Shown piece after piece: positions 7,970 to 15,625 of a DNA stretch of 37,781 bases. The notes beneath the pieces are model-generated. The model saw nothing but the letters and a program-made list of their open reading frames with translations, was not told the DNA's origin and searched no databases. Within the stretch, counting starts at the first letter, position 1, and every line of letters starts with the position of its first letter. The position numbers and the translations under genes are program-made. Origin of the DNA: Streptomyces longisporoflavus (GTDB taxonomy: Bacteria; Actinomycetota; Actinomycetes; Streptomycetales; Streptomycetaceae); assembly GCF_014649775.1 (NCBI RefSeq), contig NZ_BMTR01000044.1:1-37781 (forward strand), given 5' to 3'.

Positions 7970-8465
7970 CCCGCCGTCAGCGCCGAGGGAGCCATCACCA
8001 CCGAGGGCGACAACCTGGCCGTCTGGTGCAAGGCCGGAGCCAAGATGATCTTCGGCCAGAAGGCCGCCCCGGAGCCGGAAGCGGCGGCGACGGCCGGGAG
8101 TTGCTGTCCGACCCCGCCTTCCTGCGCCGCGCTCTCGCCGTCGCCGAACGCCACTGGCACGGGGCCGCGCGCCGGGACGTTCGCGGCGGCGGGGGTGACG
8201 CACTCGGGCGCTGGAACCACGCCACCGCCGCGGCCCTCGCCCTGGTCGAGGCGAGTCGGGGCGTACACGGTAGGCCGGCCGCAGACGCCTTCGCCGCGGT
8301 CTGCGCACAGGTCACCGACCCGGGCACCCTCGCGATCCTGGACGATCTGCGCCCCTTGTTCCTGCTCGATCGGCCGACCCCGCTCGGCGGGCTCCTCTTG
8401 GCCGAAGGCGCCCTCACCGCCAAACACGTCCGCTCGCCGCCCGCCCCCCTGCGCGACCTGCCGGG
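7970..8465 (+). pseudogene. Acyl-CoA oxidase/dehydrogenase-like C-terminal remnant, frameshifted
   Basis: Two consecutive reading frames together resemble the end of acyl-CoA oxidases. The first reads AEGAITTEGDNLAVWCKAGAKMIFG, comparable to the family's '...T.EGDN.VL...AK...' motif. The frame changes near 8085-8100, and the second reads LLSDPAFLRRALAVAERHW and on to CAQVTDPGTLAILDDLRPLFLLDR. That matches the helical C-terminal domain with its 'L..LCDLYAL' segment. No start codon and no N-terminal two thirds are present. The assignment is by eye from pattern and order. The stretch 8481-8929 beyond it has no gene. Confidence 0.5.
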
Positions 8466-8830
8466 GCGACTCGCACCGCACGGGTCAAGCGGCCACTGGT
8501 CATGGTCGCCGGCAGTATCGCCGTGTGCGGGACCAGCGAACTTGGTTGTGGGTCTCTGGACGGGGAGGGTCTGGCAGCGAAGGCTGACCAGAGAAGCGCA
8601 GGGGCCTACCTTCAGCAGGCTGCGGCGGTCACGGCAAGGACATCGCCGCAGCGTGAACGCTGCACACGGCGCGGCGCCCGGCGATCGTCCCCCGAACCCC
8701 CTGGCATAAACGATGAGCGTCCTTCGGCCGCCCCGACCGCGGGAGGCGCCGGACGCAACGAGCCCGGGTTCGCAACTCCTCCCCCAGGGAAAGGATGCAG
8801 GGGCCGGACCACGGCCTTCGGACGGGACGC

Positions 8831-8850
8831 ACGGCACGGCACGGCACGGA
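8831..8850. repeat. Short tandem repeat (ACGGC)x4, last unit imperfect
   Basis: Four consecutive 5-bp units, with the last ending in A, about 80 bp upstream of the alpha/beta hydrolase. It has no evident function and is a candidate site for slippage. Confidence 0.6.
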
Positions 8851-8929
8851 CGAAGGTTGCTTCACAGGGCGCGGGCCCATGGGTGCCGGCGCGCTCCCCG
8901 CCGCCCACCACCACAGGAGGAACCCGCCC

Positions 8930-9685
8930 ATGAGCATCGCCCACCGCCTGATCGGTTCCGGTGACCACAAGGTCCTCGTGCTCCACGACTGGTTCGGCAC
9001 CAGCGCCGGCTGGGGCTCCTTCCTGGACTACCTGGACACCGACACCTTCAGCTACGCCTTCATCGACTACCGCGGCTACGGCGACCGCAAGGACGTCACC
9101 GGCGCCTACACACTCGCCGAGATCGCCGACGACACCCTCGCCCTGGCCGACGAACTCGGCTGGGAGCGGTTCTCCCTCGTCGGCCACTCCATGGGCGGCA
9201 AAGCCGTCCAGCAGGTGCTCTCCCAAGCCCCGCAGCGGGTGCAGAAGCTGGTCGGCCTCGCTCCCGTCCCCGCCGGGCCCTACCCGTTGGACAGCGACGG
9301 CGAGGCACTCTTCTACGGCGCGGCACAGGACCCCGCCAAACGGCACGCCATCGTGGACCTGGTCACCGGGCAACGGGCGAGCCGGGTATGGACCGACCTG
9401 ATGGTCGAGCGCTCCCTGCAGCTCTCCGCCCGCGAAGCATTCGGCGCCTACGTCAAAGACTGGGTCACCGCCGACCTCACCGAAAAGATCACCGGCAACC
9501 CCCTCCCCGTCAAAGTCATCGTCGGCGAGCACGATCTCGCGCTGACCGCCGACGTGATGCGCGGGACCTGGCTCGCCCACTACCCGAACGCGGAGCTGGA
9601 GGAGATCGCCAACAGCGGCCACTACCCCATGCACGAAACCCCGGTAGCGCTGGCGACCTCACTCGAGACGTTCCTGCGCGCCTGA
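8930..9685 (+). CDS. Alpha/beta-fold hydrolase
   Basis: 251 aa, the usual length for single-domain alpha/beta hydrolases. The oxyanion region is VLVLHDWFGTSAGW, the nucleophile elbow is GHSMGG (Ser near residue 88), the acid is the Asp of VGEHD, and the catalytic His is in SGHYPMHE near the C-terminus. The triad is thus complete. The substrate is unknown; the fold covers esterases, lipases and haloperoxidase-like enzymes. There is no signal peptide, so it is cytosolic. The ATG at 8930 is preceded by CACAGGAGGAAC, a strong ribosome site. An upstream in-frame start at 8795 has none. It stands alone. Confidence 0.92.
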   Translation: MSIAHRLIGSGDHKVLVLHDWFGTSAGWGSFLDYLDTDTFSYAFIDYRGYGDRKDVTGAYTLAEIADDTLALADELGWERFSLVGHSMGGKAVQQVLSQAPQRVQKLVGLAPVPAGPYPLDSDGEALFYGAAQDPAKRHAIVDLVTGQRASRVWTDLMVERSLQLSAREAFGAYVKDWVTADLTEKITGNPLPVKVIVGEHDLALTADVMRGTWLAHYPNAELEEIANSGHYPMHETPVALATSLETFLRA

Positions 9686-10198
9686 ACCCGCCAGAGCGAT
9701 CCCGCGAAGCGCGCAGCCCCGGACCAGGCCGTGCCCTGACTGCCGTTGACCCCGACCGTCCACCCCCGGCACGCACGACGCGCCCGGACCACCCAAGAAG
9801 GACACCGCCGCGGCCAGTCCCCCACCAACCCGCACCGCTCGCGCGTCCGGCGCCCCGGTATGGACCCCTCGCAGGCGCCGGCGCCGGAACCGATACACGC
9901 GGCAGCGGCGGGAAAAGCCCCGGAAGGAACGTGTGCGCCTGCGCACAAGCGGACCCTGCCCGTTCTCCATCCGAGGGGATCAACGAAACGTGACCGGTAC
10001 GACGACAGCGGCTACCAGGAGACTGCCGAGCGCGCGAACCCCCTGACAGGGCTCGCCCCGAGGCCATCAGGCCGACAGCGGCGCTCACCGCTGCTGCGGT
10101 CGCCCTCGTGTCTCTGTTCATGCTCGTGCCGCTGGCCGCCCTCGTCGCGCAGCGGCGCATCACGCCTCCTCGTAGTGGCGGGCCCGTCCGCCCCGACG
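9686..10198. other. Gene-poor stretch
   Basis: No frame here shows a family motif together with a start and ribosome site. One plus-strand frame at about 10075-10142 encodes a hydrophobic segment (AAVALVSLFMLVPLAALV) ending at a stop near 10215. It has no usable start codon after the preceding in-frame TGA, so I regard it as a relic or chance. Confidence 0.4.
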
Positions 10199-10420
10199 TC
10201 ACCCAGGCCGGGTAGATCGAGGGATCATCACCGAGAGCGCGGCCGAGGCTGCTGAGGGCTGGCTCTGCCCGATGCCCTCATAGCCCCACGCCCGGTACAG
10301 CGCGTGGACCTTGCCGTCACCGTCCCCTTTGCTGACCATGAGCGTCACGTAGGGCTCGCTGCGGCCTGCGAGCAGGGCGTCATGGTTGCGCCGCGCGGTA
10401 CCCGCGCCAGCCTCGACCGG
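10199..10420 (-). pseudogene. GNAT-family N-acetyltransferase, C-terminal remnant
   Basis: The minus-strand frame reads EAGAGTARRNHDALLAGR (the acetyl-CoA pyrophosphate-binding 'G.GTAR..HDALLA' helix), then EPYVTLMV, and then VHALYRAWGYEGIGQSQP, the 'ALY..WGY..IG' end of Streptomyces GNAT enzymes. An in-frame stop lies directly before the fragment and there is no start codon. The N-terminal half is missing. It lies just downstream of ugd in the same orientation. Confidence 0.65.
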
Positions 10421-10456
10421 TCAGGACGACGCGCCGGGCTGGATCGAACCGCAGGT

Positions 10457-11776
10457 TCAGGGTCGTCCAAGGGCGCGAAAGGTCCATCCGGCTTCGCGCC
10501 AGTGGTCCGCGTTGAGGGTGCTGCGGCCGTCGATGACGCGCGGGGTTGCGCTGCTGGTGGCGAGGCGGTGCGGGTCGAGGTGGGAGTACTGCGGCCACTC
10601 GGTCAGGTGCAGCAGCAGGTCGGCGTCCTGGACGGCGGCGATCGGATCGTCGATGTAGTTGAGCTCGGGGTGGACCTTGCGGGCGTTGTCCAGGGCACGG
10701 GGGTCGGTGACGGTGACGATCGCACCGAGCTCGTGGAGCTTGTGGGCGACGGCCAGGGCGGGTGAGTCGCGGATGTCGTCGGTGTCCGGCTTGAACGCAG
10801 CGCCCCAGACGGTGATGCGCTTGCCTGCGAGGTTGCCGTCGCACTGTTCGCGGGCGAGGTCGACCATGCGCTCGCGCCGCCGGCTGTTGATCGCGTCGAC
10901 CTCGCGGAGGATCGACGCGGCCTGGTCGGCGCCGAGTTCACCGGCGCGGGACGTGAAGCCGCGGATGTCCTTGGGCAGGCAGCCGCCGCCGAAGCCGAGT
11001 CCGGGCCGCATCCCGTGGGGGCCGATACGGACGTCGTGGCCGAGGATCTCGGCGAGCGTGGTGACGTCGGCGCCGGAGGCTTCGCAGACCTCCGCGATTG
11101 CGTTGATGAAGCTGATCTTCGTGGCGAGGAAGGCGTTCGCGGAGGCCTTGGCGAGCTCGGCGGTCGCCCAGTCGGTGATGATCGTCGGCGTCCCCGACTC
11201 GATGATCTTCTCGAAGCACTGCCGCAGGACGGCTTCGGCCCGGGAGTGCCCGTTTTCGAAGCCGAGGACGAGCCGGTCGGGACGCAGAGTGTCCTCGAGG
11301 GCGAACGACTCGCGCAGGAACTCCGGGTTCCAGGCGACCTCGACCCGCTCGCCTGCCGGTGCCAACTCGTGGAGGAGATCGCGGACGCGGGGTGCGGTGC
11401 CGACCGGGACCGTGGACTTCACCGCGACGACGGCCGGCCGCTTGAGGCGGGAGGCGAGCTGGCGGACGGCCGTGAACAGGTGAGAGAGGTCATAGGCGTT
11501 CACGCCGGGCTGCTGTGGGGTGCCGACGCCGATGAAGTGGAGGTCGCCGAAGGCGGCGGCCTCCGCGTAGGAGGCGGTGAACCGCAGACGGCCGCTGGCA
11601 GTGTGCTGAGCGATGAGGTCGTCGAGGCCCTGTTCGTGGATGGGGGCCTTGCCGGAGTTGAGGACGGCGACCTTGTCCATGTCGCAGTCCATGCCGAGGA
11701 CTTCGTGGCCGAGTTCGGCCATGCAGGCGGCGTGGGTGGCGCCGAGGTAGCCGCAGCCGATGACGGTGAGTTTCAT
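10457..11776 (-). CDS. ugd: UDP-glucose 6-dehydrogenase family (nucleotide-sugar dehydrogenase)
   Basis: A 439-aa, full-length UDP-glucose/GDP-mannose dehydrogenase. Residues 1-30 carry the NAD-binding VIGCGYLGATHAACMAELGH. The central substrate segment includes NPEFLRESFA. The catalytic Cys is in GFGGGCLPKD. The C-terminal domain has TVWGAAFKPDTDDIRDSP. It oxidises UDP-glucose to UDP-glucuronate with two NAD+, for surface polysaccharide or glycosylated metabolites. The substrate could be another nucleotide sugar. The ATG at 11776 follows AAAGGGA about 10 bases upstream. It lies downstream of the NUDIX gene on the same strand, across a 71-bp spacer holding two strong hairpins. No glycosyltransferase is adjacent. 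Confidence 0.92.
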   Translation of the reverse strand: MKLTVIGCGYLGATHAACMAELGHEVLGMDCDMDKVAVLNSGKAPIHEQGLDDLIAQHTASGRLRFTASYAEAAAFGDLHFIGVGTPQQPGVNAYDLSHLFTAVRQLASRLKRPAVVAVKSTVPVGTAPRVRDLLHELAPAGERVEVAWNPEFLRESFALEDTLRPDRLVLGFENGHSRAEAVLRQCFEKIIESGTPTIITDWATAELAKASANAFLATKISFINAIAEVCEASGADVTTLAEILGHDVRIGPHGMRPGLGFGGGCLPKDIRGFTSRAGELGADQAASILREVDAINSRRRERMVDLAREQCDGNLAGKRITVWGAAFKPDTDDIRDSPALAVAHKLHELGAIVTVTDPRALDNARKVHPELNYIDDPIAAVQDADLLLHLTEWPQYSHLDPHRLATSSATPRVIDGRSTLNADHWREAGWTFRALGRP

Positions 11777-11796
11777 GAGCGGGTGTCCCTTTGCGA

Positions 11797-11844
11797 GGCG
11801 GGGCCGTCCGCGGCCCCGCCTCTGCCCCGCCCTGCCGGGCGGGG
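11797..11844 (-). promoter_or_regulatory. Tandem perfect hairpins between the NUDIX gene and ugd
   Basis: Hairpin 1 (11825-11844) has 8-bp arms CCCCGCCC/GGGCGGGG with a 4-nt loop. Hairpin 2 (11797-11820) has 9-bp arms GGCGGGGCC/GGCCCCGCC with a 6-nt loop. They are 4 nt apart, just after the NUDIX stop and before the ugd ribosome site. The 3' arm of hairpin 1 (GGCGGGG) can also pair with the 3' arm of hairpin 2 (CCCCGCC), which would make an alternative structure. There is no U-tract. Either an intrinsic-type terminator or an attenuator is possible. Confidence 0.5.
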
Positions 11845-11847
11845 TGG

Positions 11848-12282
11848 TCAGGCGGGCCGGGTGGCCAGATAGCGGGTGATCCCGTCCCGGATGAACGGCG
11901 GGATCGTACGGAATTCGAGGTCCTTTGGAGCGAAAAACTGGAGCTTGACGCCCTCGGAGAGCGGGAGTTCGGCCTCGTCGCCGTTCCAGGCGGCACTGAA
12001 GAACGTGATCAGCTGCCCGGAGCCGTGCTCGTCGCGGATCTCGAACAGCTCGGACAGGCCGTCGCCGTCCAGGCCGGCTTCTCCGTCGAGTTCGCGGACG
12101 ATCGCGGCGGCCGGTTCCTCGCCGGGGTCGCAGCCCCCTCCCAGAACACTCCAGTGGCCCGGCCACGCGATGCCGGGCAGGTCGTCACGGAGGTGGAGGA
12201 GGAGTTCGCCGCGGCGGTTGGCGATAATCGCGACCGCCCCACGGGTGGTGGCCGGGAGACCGGCAGTGGCGTCCTGGTGCAT
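11848..12282 (-). CDS. NUDIX hydrolase
   Basis: 144 aa with the start tentatively at the ATG at 12282 (MHQDATAGLP). The NUDIX box is GGGCDPGEEPAAAIVRELDG followed by EAGL. In the consensus GX5EX7REUXEEXGU the first Glu of the EE pair is replaced by Gly, a mild deviation; the second Glu, usually the metal ligand, is kept. NUDIX enzymes cleave nucleoside diphosphates linked to another group. Next to a nucleotide-sugar dehydrogenase, a sugar-nucleotide or NTP substrate is plausible. No clear Shine-Dalgarno precedes 12282, and a longer frame begins at 12384. The 5' end overlaps the out-of-frame tail of the amidotransferase fragment. Confidence 0.8.
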   Translation of the reverse strand: MHQDATAGLPATTRGAVAIIANRRGELLLHLRDDLPGIAWPGHWSVLGGGCDPGEEPAAAIVRELDGEAGLDGDGLSELFEIRDEHGSGQLITFFSAAWNGDEAELPLSEGVKLQFFAPKDLEFRTIPPFIRDGITRYLATRPA

Positions 12283-12285
12283 CCG

Positions 12286-12692
12286 GCCAGGAACAGCCTG
12301 CCGACACGCGGGTCGTAGACGGCGAGGGCGAACATGCCGTCCAGTCCGCCCAGGCAGGACGGTCCGAACTTGGCCCGGGCCCACAGAACGAAATGCGCGT
12401 CCGACTCCTGGTGCCCGAGCGGGATACCCCAGGCAGCCGCCTGCTGGCGGTAGTTGTAGATCTCACCGTTGAAGGCCGGCAGCGCCCCGGACCCGCGGTC
12501 GAGGTAGGGGCCGGGCATGGCCTGCGGGTCGACGATCAGCAGCGTGTTCATGGCCGGCACCGCCCGCCCGTCAGAGCTGGCCGTGTGCACAGTGCCGTCC
12601 GGACCGCGGTGGGCCCCCGAGGCGCCCATGGCGCCGACCGTACGCTCGTGCCGGAGTGCGTCTCCTCCGGCCAGTCCTGCGATTCCGCACAT
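12286..12692 (-). pseudogene. Class-II glutamine amidotransferase (asparagine-synthase-like), N-terminal fragment
   Basis: Starts ATG at 12692 with MCGIAGLAGGD, the Cys2 catalytic N-terminus of Ntn-type amidotransferases after Met removal. It continues with GAHRGPDG, FNGEIYNYRQ and GGLDGMFALAVYDPRVGRLFLA. In asparagine synthetases this is followed by 'RDRLGEKPL'. Here homology stops at 12286, and the frame runs into meaningless sequence to 12009 while the NUDIX gene takes over in another frame. The ATP-pyrophosphatase synthase domain (about 400 aa) is absent. A GGGGGG-rich ribosome site precedes the start, so the stub may still be translated as a 227-aa product. Confidence 0.75.
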
Positions 12693-13014
12693 ATCTGGTA
12701 CACCCCCCACAAGTGGTGATGCCTTGGCGGCGGCTGCCGCCGGAAGGAAACCGGTTCCGGCACCGGCGGTGGCCCGGGCTCTCATCACAGCCGTCCGGCA
12801 AGAGCGGGGGGAGGGCTCGCAGGGGGGCTCACAACTCGCAAACAGGGTTCGCAGCCGGGCCAGGAGGCATATCGTCAGGGACCCATCACCCGGAACATGT
12901 ACAGCTCTTCAACCGCGGCGAGTGCGCACCTTGTGCTCCACCGAGTACGGACCTGCGTGCTCAACTGCTTGTCCGAGTCGTTGCGTGGTCCGCTCACCGG
13001 CAAGGGAGAAGGTC
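12693..13014. promoter_or_regulatory. Divergent promoter region
   Basis: 322 bp between the amidotransferase stub (minus) and the XRE regulator (plus). CCACAAGTGG at 12707-12716 is a short inverted repeat close to the stub's start and is a possible operator. I could not place confident -35/-10 pairs. Confidence 0.3.
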
Positions 13015-14406
13015 GTGGCATCGGCCCCCCGCCGGCCCCGTCCGCCCAACGCGGACCTGGCCCGGCTCATCGAAGCCAGCGGCGCGAGCCACAAATCTCT
13101 GGCTCTGCGCGTCAACCAGCTCGCCCGTGCCGCCGGGATAGAGACCGACTACTCCCACACCTCCGTCGCGAACTGGTGCCGCCGCGGGATGACGCCGAAA
13201 TGGCCGGCCCCCAGGCTGCTGGCGCAGGCCATCGGCGAGAGGCTCGCACGGCCTGTCAAACTGAACGAGATCGGTATGGGCGAGGCGCAGACAACCGACG
13301 CGGATGTGGGGTTGGGTTTTCCGCGAGACCCCGCCGACGCCGTCCGCGTCGCCACTTCGTTCTGGAGCTCCGTGAACCGCCGCGACTTTATGGCCGGATC
13401 CGGCTTCGCCGCGTCCGCCTTCACCACCCCCGTCACCCGCTGGCTCGTCACCCCCGCCGACGAGACCGCAGGCCACCAAGGCGGTGGGCAGGTCGGCCGG
13501 GCCGACCTCGACGAACTGCGCGGGGCCGCCGATGAGGCAAGAAGGTGGGACTCCAGATACGGCGGCGGGAACTGGAAGGCCAACTCCGTCACCGACTGCC
13601 TCGACCACCGCGCCGGGCCCCTGTTGCAGGGCAGCTTCAGCGACGGGATCGGCCGCGAACTCTTCTCCGTGACCGCCGAGCTGTCCAGGCTCGCCGGATG
13701 GACGGCCTTCGACGTCGGCCGGCACGATGCCGCCCAGCGGCACTTCATCCAGGCCCTTCGCCTCGCCCGCGCAGGCGGCGACGTGCAGCTGGGCTGCTAT
13801 GTCCTGACCACCATGGCCATGCAGTGCCTGATGCGCGGCTTCGCGTCGGAGGCGGTGGATATGGCCCAAGGCGCCTTCGAACGGGCCAAGAGGCTGGCCG
13901 TTCCCCGCGTGCTGGCCTTCACCAAGCTCATCGAGGCCCGTGCCCATGCCCGCGACAACGATCCCCGGGCCGCGTCCCGGGCGCTGAAAGCCTCCGAAGA
14001 CCTGTTGGGCCGGGCGAAGGACGACAGCGGCGACGAGCCCGCCTGGATCGACTTCTATCACCATGCCCGCCTTTCCGCGGACGCCGCCGAAGTCTTCCGT
14101 GACCTGAAGAACCCCAAGGCCGCCCTCGACTGGAATCAACAGGCTTCCGCCATGGCGCCCGGGGTGTTCACCCGCTCCGTCGGCATGCGGCTCGCCATCG
14201 TCGCAACCGCCCACCTCCAGGCTCGCGACCTCGACCATGGTCTGGAGCTCGGCAACCGGTCCGTCGACATCCTGACCCGTGTCCAGTCGAGCCGGGCCAA
14301 GGACTACGTCCGGGAGTTCAACGCAGCACTGGCGCCCTGGCGACGTGAGCCCGCCGTCCGGGAATTCCTCCACAGGACCCGTAAGGACCTCGGCGTTGTC
14401 GCCTGA
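13015..14406 (+). CDS. XRE-like HTH regulator with TPR-type C-terminal domain
   Basis: 463 aa. The N-terminal 75 residues form the atypical HTH found in large streptomycete regulators (DLARLIEASGASHKSLALRV, then HTSVANWCRRGMTPKWPAP). A mid segment has 'VNRRDFMAGSGFAASAF', which resembles a twin-arginine signal but recurs inside this cytosolic family. From about residue 200 onward are helical TPR-like repeats (FDVGRHDAAQRHFIQALRLA, AFTKLIEARAHARDNDP, NPKAALDWNQQASAM). Such proteins often control adjacent genes in response to a peptide or small ligand. The GTG at 13015 follows AAGGGAGAAGG. The natural target is the divergent amidotransferase stub-NUDIX-ugd block. Confidence 0.85.
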   Translation: MASAPRRPRPPNADLARLIEASGASHKSLALRVNQLARAAGIETDYSHTSVANWCRRGMTPKWPAPRLLAQAIGERLARPVKLNEIGMGEAQTTDADVGLGFPRDPADAVRVATSFWSSVNRRDFMAGSGFAASAFTTPVTRWLVTPADETAGHQGGGQVGRADLDELRGAADEARRWDSRYGGGNWKANSVTDCLDHRAGPLLQGSFSDGIGRELFSVTAELSRLAGWTAFDVGRHDAAQRHFIQALRLARAGGDVQLGCYVLTTMAMQCLMRGFASEAVDMAQGAFERAKRLAVPRVLAFTKLIEARAHARDNDPRAASRALKASEDLLGRAKDDSGDEPAWIDFYHHARLSADAAEVFRDLKNPKAALDWNQQASAMAPGVFTRSVGMRLAIVATAHLQARDLDHGLELGNRSVDILTRVQSSRAKDYVREFNAALAPWRREPAVREFLHRTRKDLGVVA

Positions 14407-14611
14407 ACAACCGGCTCGCCCTTCCCGGGTGGCTCGCGAGACTCCTCCGGCAGGGCGATGAGTCGCTTAGCCTCCTCCATGGGGCTCTCCGTGGGCCGTC
14501 AGCGCAGGACGCAGCGTCCACCACAGCAGATCGTTCCCTGCCCACCGGGGATCAACGACGGTCTGTACCCGACCGATAGGCCGGCCGTTTAGCGAGGAGC
14601 GGGTATCGCGG

Positions 14612-14899
14612 ATGCAAATCCATGTGCAGAACCAGTCGCACGAGCGGGTCTCCGAGAAACTGGGGGACGACATCGACGAAAGCTTCCTCTCGGCATGCCA
14701 CGCCGCTGCGGACGGCAGCGTCATGAGCGGTGTCTTCTCCGTCGGCGACACCATGTTCAACGAACTGCAACTGCCTCAGTTCGCTCGCGAGTTGAACGAG
14801 CTCCCCGAGGAGCAGAAGACTGACACGATCCGGCGGGTGGCCGACATGGCGCAGCAGGCGGCAGCCCTGCGCGGCTATTTGTTCATCTCCGGAGACTGA
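14612..14899 (+). CDS. Small conserved hypothetical protein, copy 1 of a tandem paralogous pair
   Basis: A 95-aa protein of unknown function. It shares a clear pattern with the next gene: FL.xC..A..GS, then the invariant GDTMFNELQL, then F..EL..LPE..K..T.R, and finally GYL at the C-terminus. No signal peptide or membrane helix is seen, and it is predicted to be a soluble alpha/beta protein. GAGGAGCGGG lies 11-12 bases before the ATG. It is downstream of, and on the same strand as, the XRE/TPR regulator, across a 205-bp spacer with no other gene. Confidence 0.7.
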   Translation: MQIHVQNQSHERVSEKLGDDIDESFLSACHAAADGSVMSGVFSVGDTMFNELQLPQFARELNELPEEQKTDTIRRVADMAQQAAALRGYLFISGD

Positions 14900-14932
14900 C
14901 CCCGAAAGACACTCTGGAGGAAGACGTAGCGC

Positions 14933-15235
14933 ATGCCCCTCGTCATCTATGTGGAAGACCAAGTGCACGGCCGGATGGCCAAGACCCACGAAGACCACAA
15001 GGAGACGTTCCTGGCCTTGTGCGAGTCGGCACCGCAGGGCAGCATCCTGCGCGCCGTGAACCGCCACGGTGACACCATGTTCAACGAACTCCAACTCAGG
15101 CGATTCGTGACGGAGTTGCATCAGCTCCCGGAGCGGGAGAAGAACGGCACGGTACGCAAGCTCATCGCGGCCGCCGAGTTCGCGATCGCCTCCTTCGGGT
15201 ACCTGTATTTCGTCGGGGAGCCCGCACGTGCCTGA
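14933..15235 (+). CDS. Small conserved hypothetical protein, copy 2 of a tandem paralogous pair
   Basis: A 100-aa protein of unknown function, starting MPLVIYVEDQVHGRM. The central GDTMFNELQL is identical to that of the preceding gene, and the flanking pattern (FLALCESAPQGS, FVTELHQLPEREK, GYLYFVG) is conserved, while the N-terminus and surface residues differ widely. The ATG at 14933 follows CTGGAGGAAG. Only 33 bp separate it from copy 1, so the two are probably co-transcribed. This looks like an old local duplication that kept both copies. Confidence 0.75.
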   Translation: MPLVIYVEDQVHGRMAKTHEDHKETFLALCESAPQGSILRAVNRHGDTMFNELQLRRFVTELHQLPEREKNGTVRKLIAAAEFAIASFGYLYFVGEPARA

Positions 15236-15319
15236 AAGCCGGAGGACCTGAGCCACCGAGAGTCGGGCGTCCCGCTTCGCGCAGGGCGCCCGCTGCCGCG
15301 CTGGTCTACTTCGCACCCG

Positions 15320-15365
15320 GCCCCACGGACTGACCCCGGGCCGGAACTCCGGCCCGGTCGAAGGC
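15320..15365 (+). repeat. 46-bp perfect direct repeat, copy 1 (ISL3 transposase-derived)
   Basis: Identical over 46 bp to 16732-16777. It encodes HGLTPGRNSGPVEG, which resembles the 'AGLTLPWSSGxVEG' motif near the C-terminal end of ISL3-type transposases. The two copies flank the DUF1963 pseudogene. The surrounding stretch 15236-15625 has no other recognisable feature. Confidence 0.8.
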
Positions 15366-15625
15366 CGCCCAGCCCAGATTGTCGATCGCATCGGCCATGA
15401 GCAGGCACTGGAGCAACGGCCTGCAGGGACGACTGTGGCAGGCCGAGTCCCGAAGAACGCCCGGGGGCAACCAGGCCAAGCTCAAAACGCCTCGTCGAAC
15501 CCGACACCCTCACCGAAGCCGCCACCGGCGACATCGTCAGAAACCTGCAGCCGAAGCCGCGACCTGCATCCTGGCCGCCAGCGTCAGCCGGAATCGGACA
15601 TCAACTCACAGGTACTCACGGGAGC

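Noticed and set aside
6500..8587. A 695-residue plus-strand open frame
   Set aside because: Mostly antisense to the ECF41 sigma and flavoprotein genes; only its 3' end, after 7970, carries the acyl-CoA-oxidase-like segment.
10075..10215. Small membrane protein frame on the plus strand
   Set aside because: A hydrophobic segment exists, but there is an in-frame stop upstream and no start codon or ribosome site; it also overlaps the GNAT relic.
12009..12285. C-terminal tail of the amidotransferase ORF as a real domain
   Set aside because: Its residues are antisense-like Ser/Pro/Arg-rich sequence in a shifted frame over the NUDIX gene.
13381..13425. Twin-arginine signal inside the XRE/TPR regulator
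   Set aside because: RRDFM followed by an Ala-rich stretch lies mid-protein after a DNA-binding domain and recurs in this cytosolic family.
15331..15357. GC-rich palindrome CCGGGCCGGAACTCCGGCCCGG read as an IS605 end or terminator
   Set aside because: The sequence is better explained as part of the ISL3 'SGPVEG' coding motif, present in both 46-bp copies.
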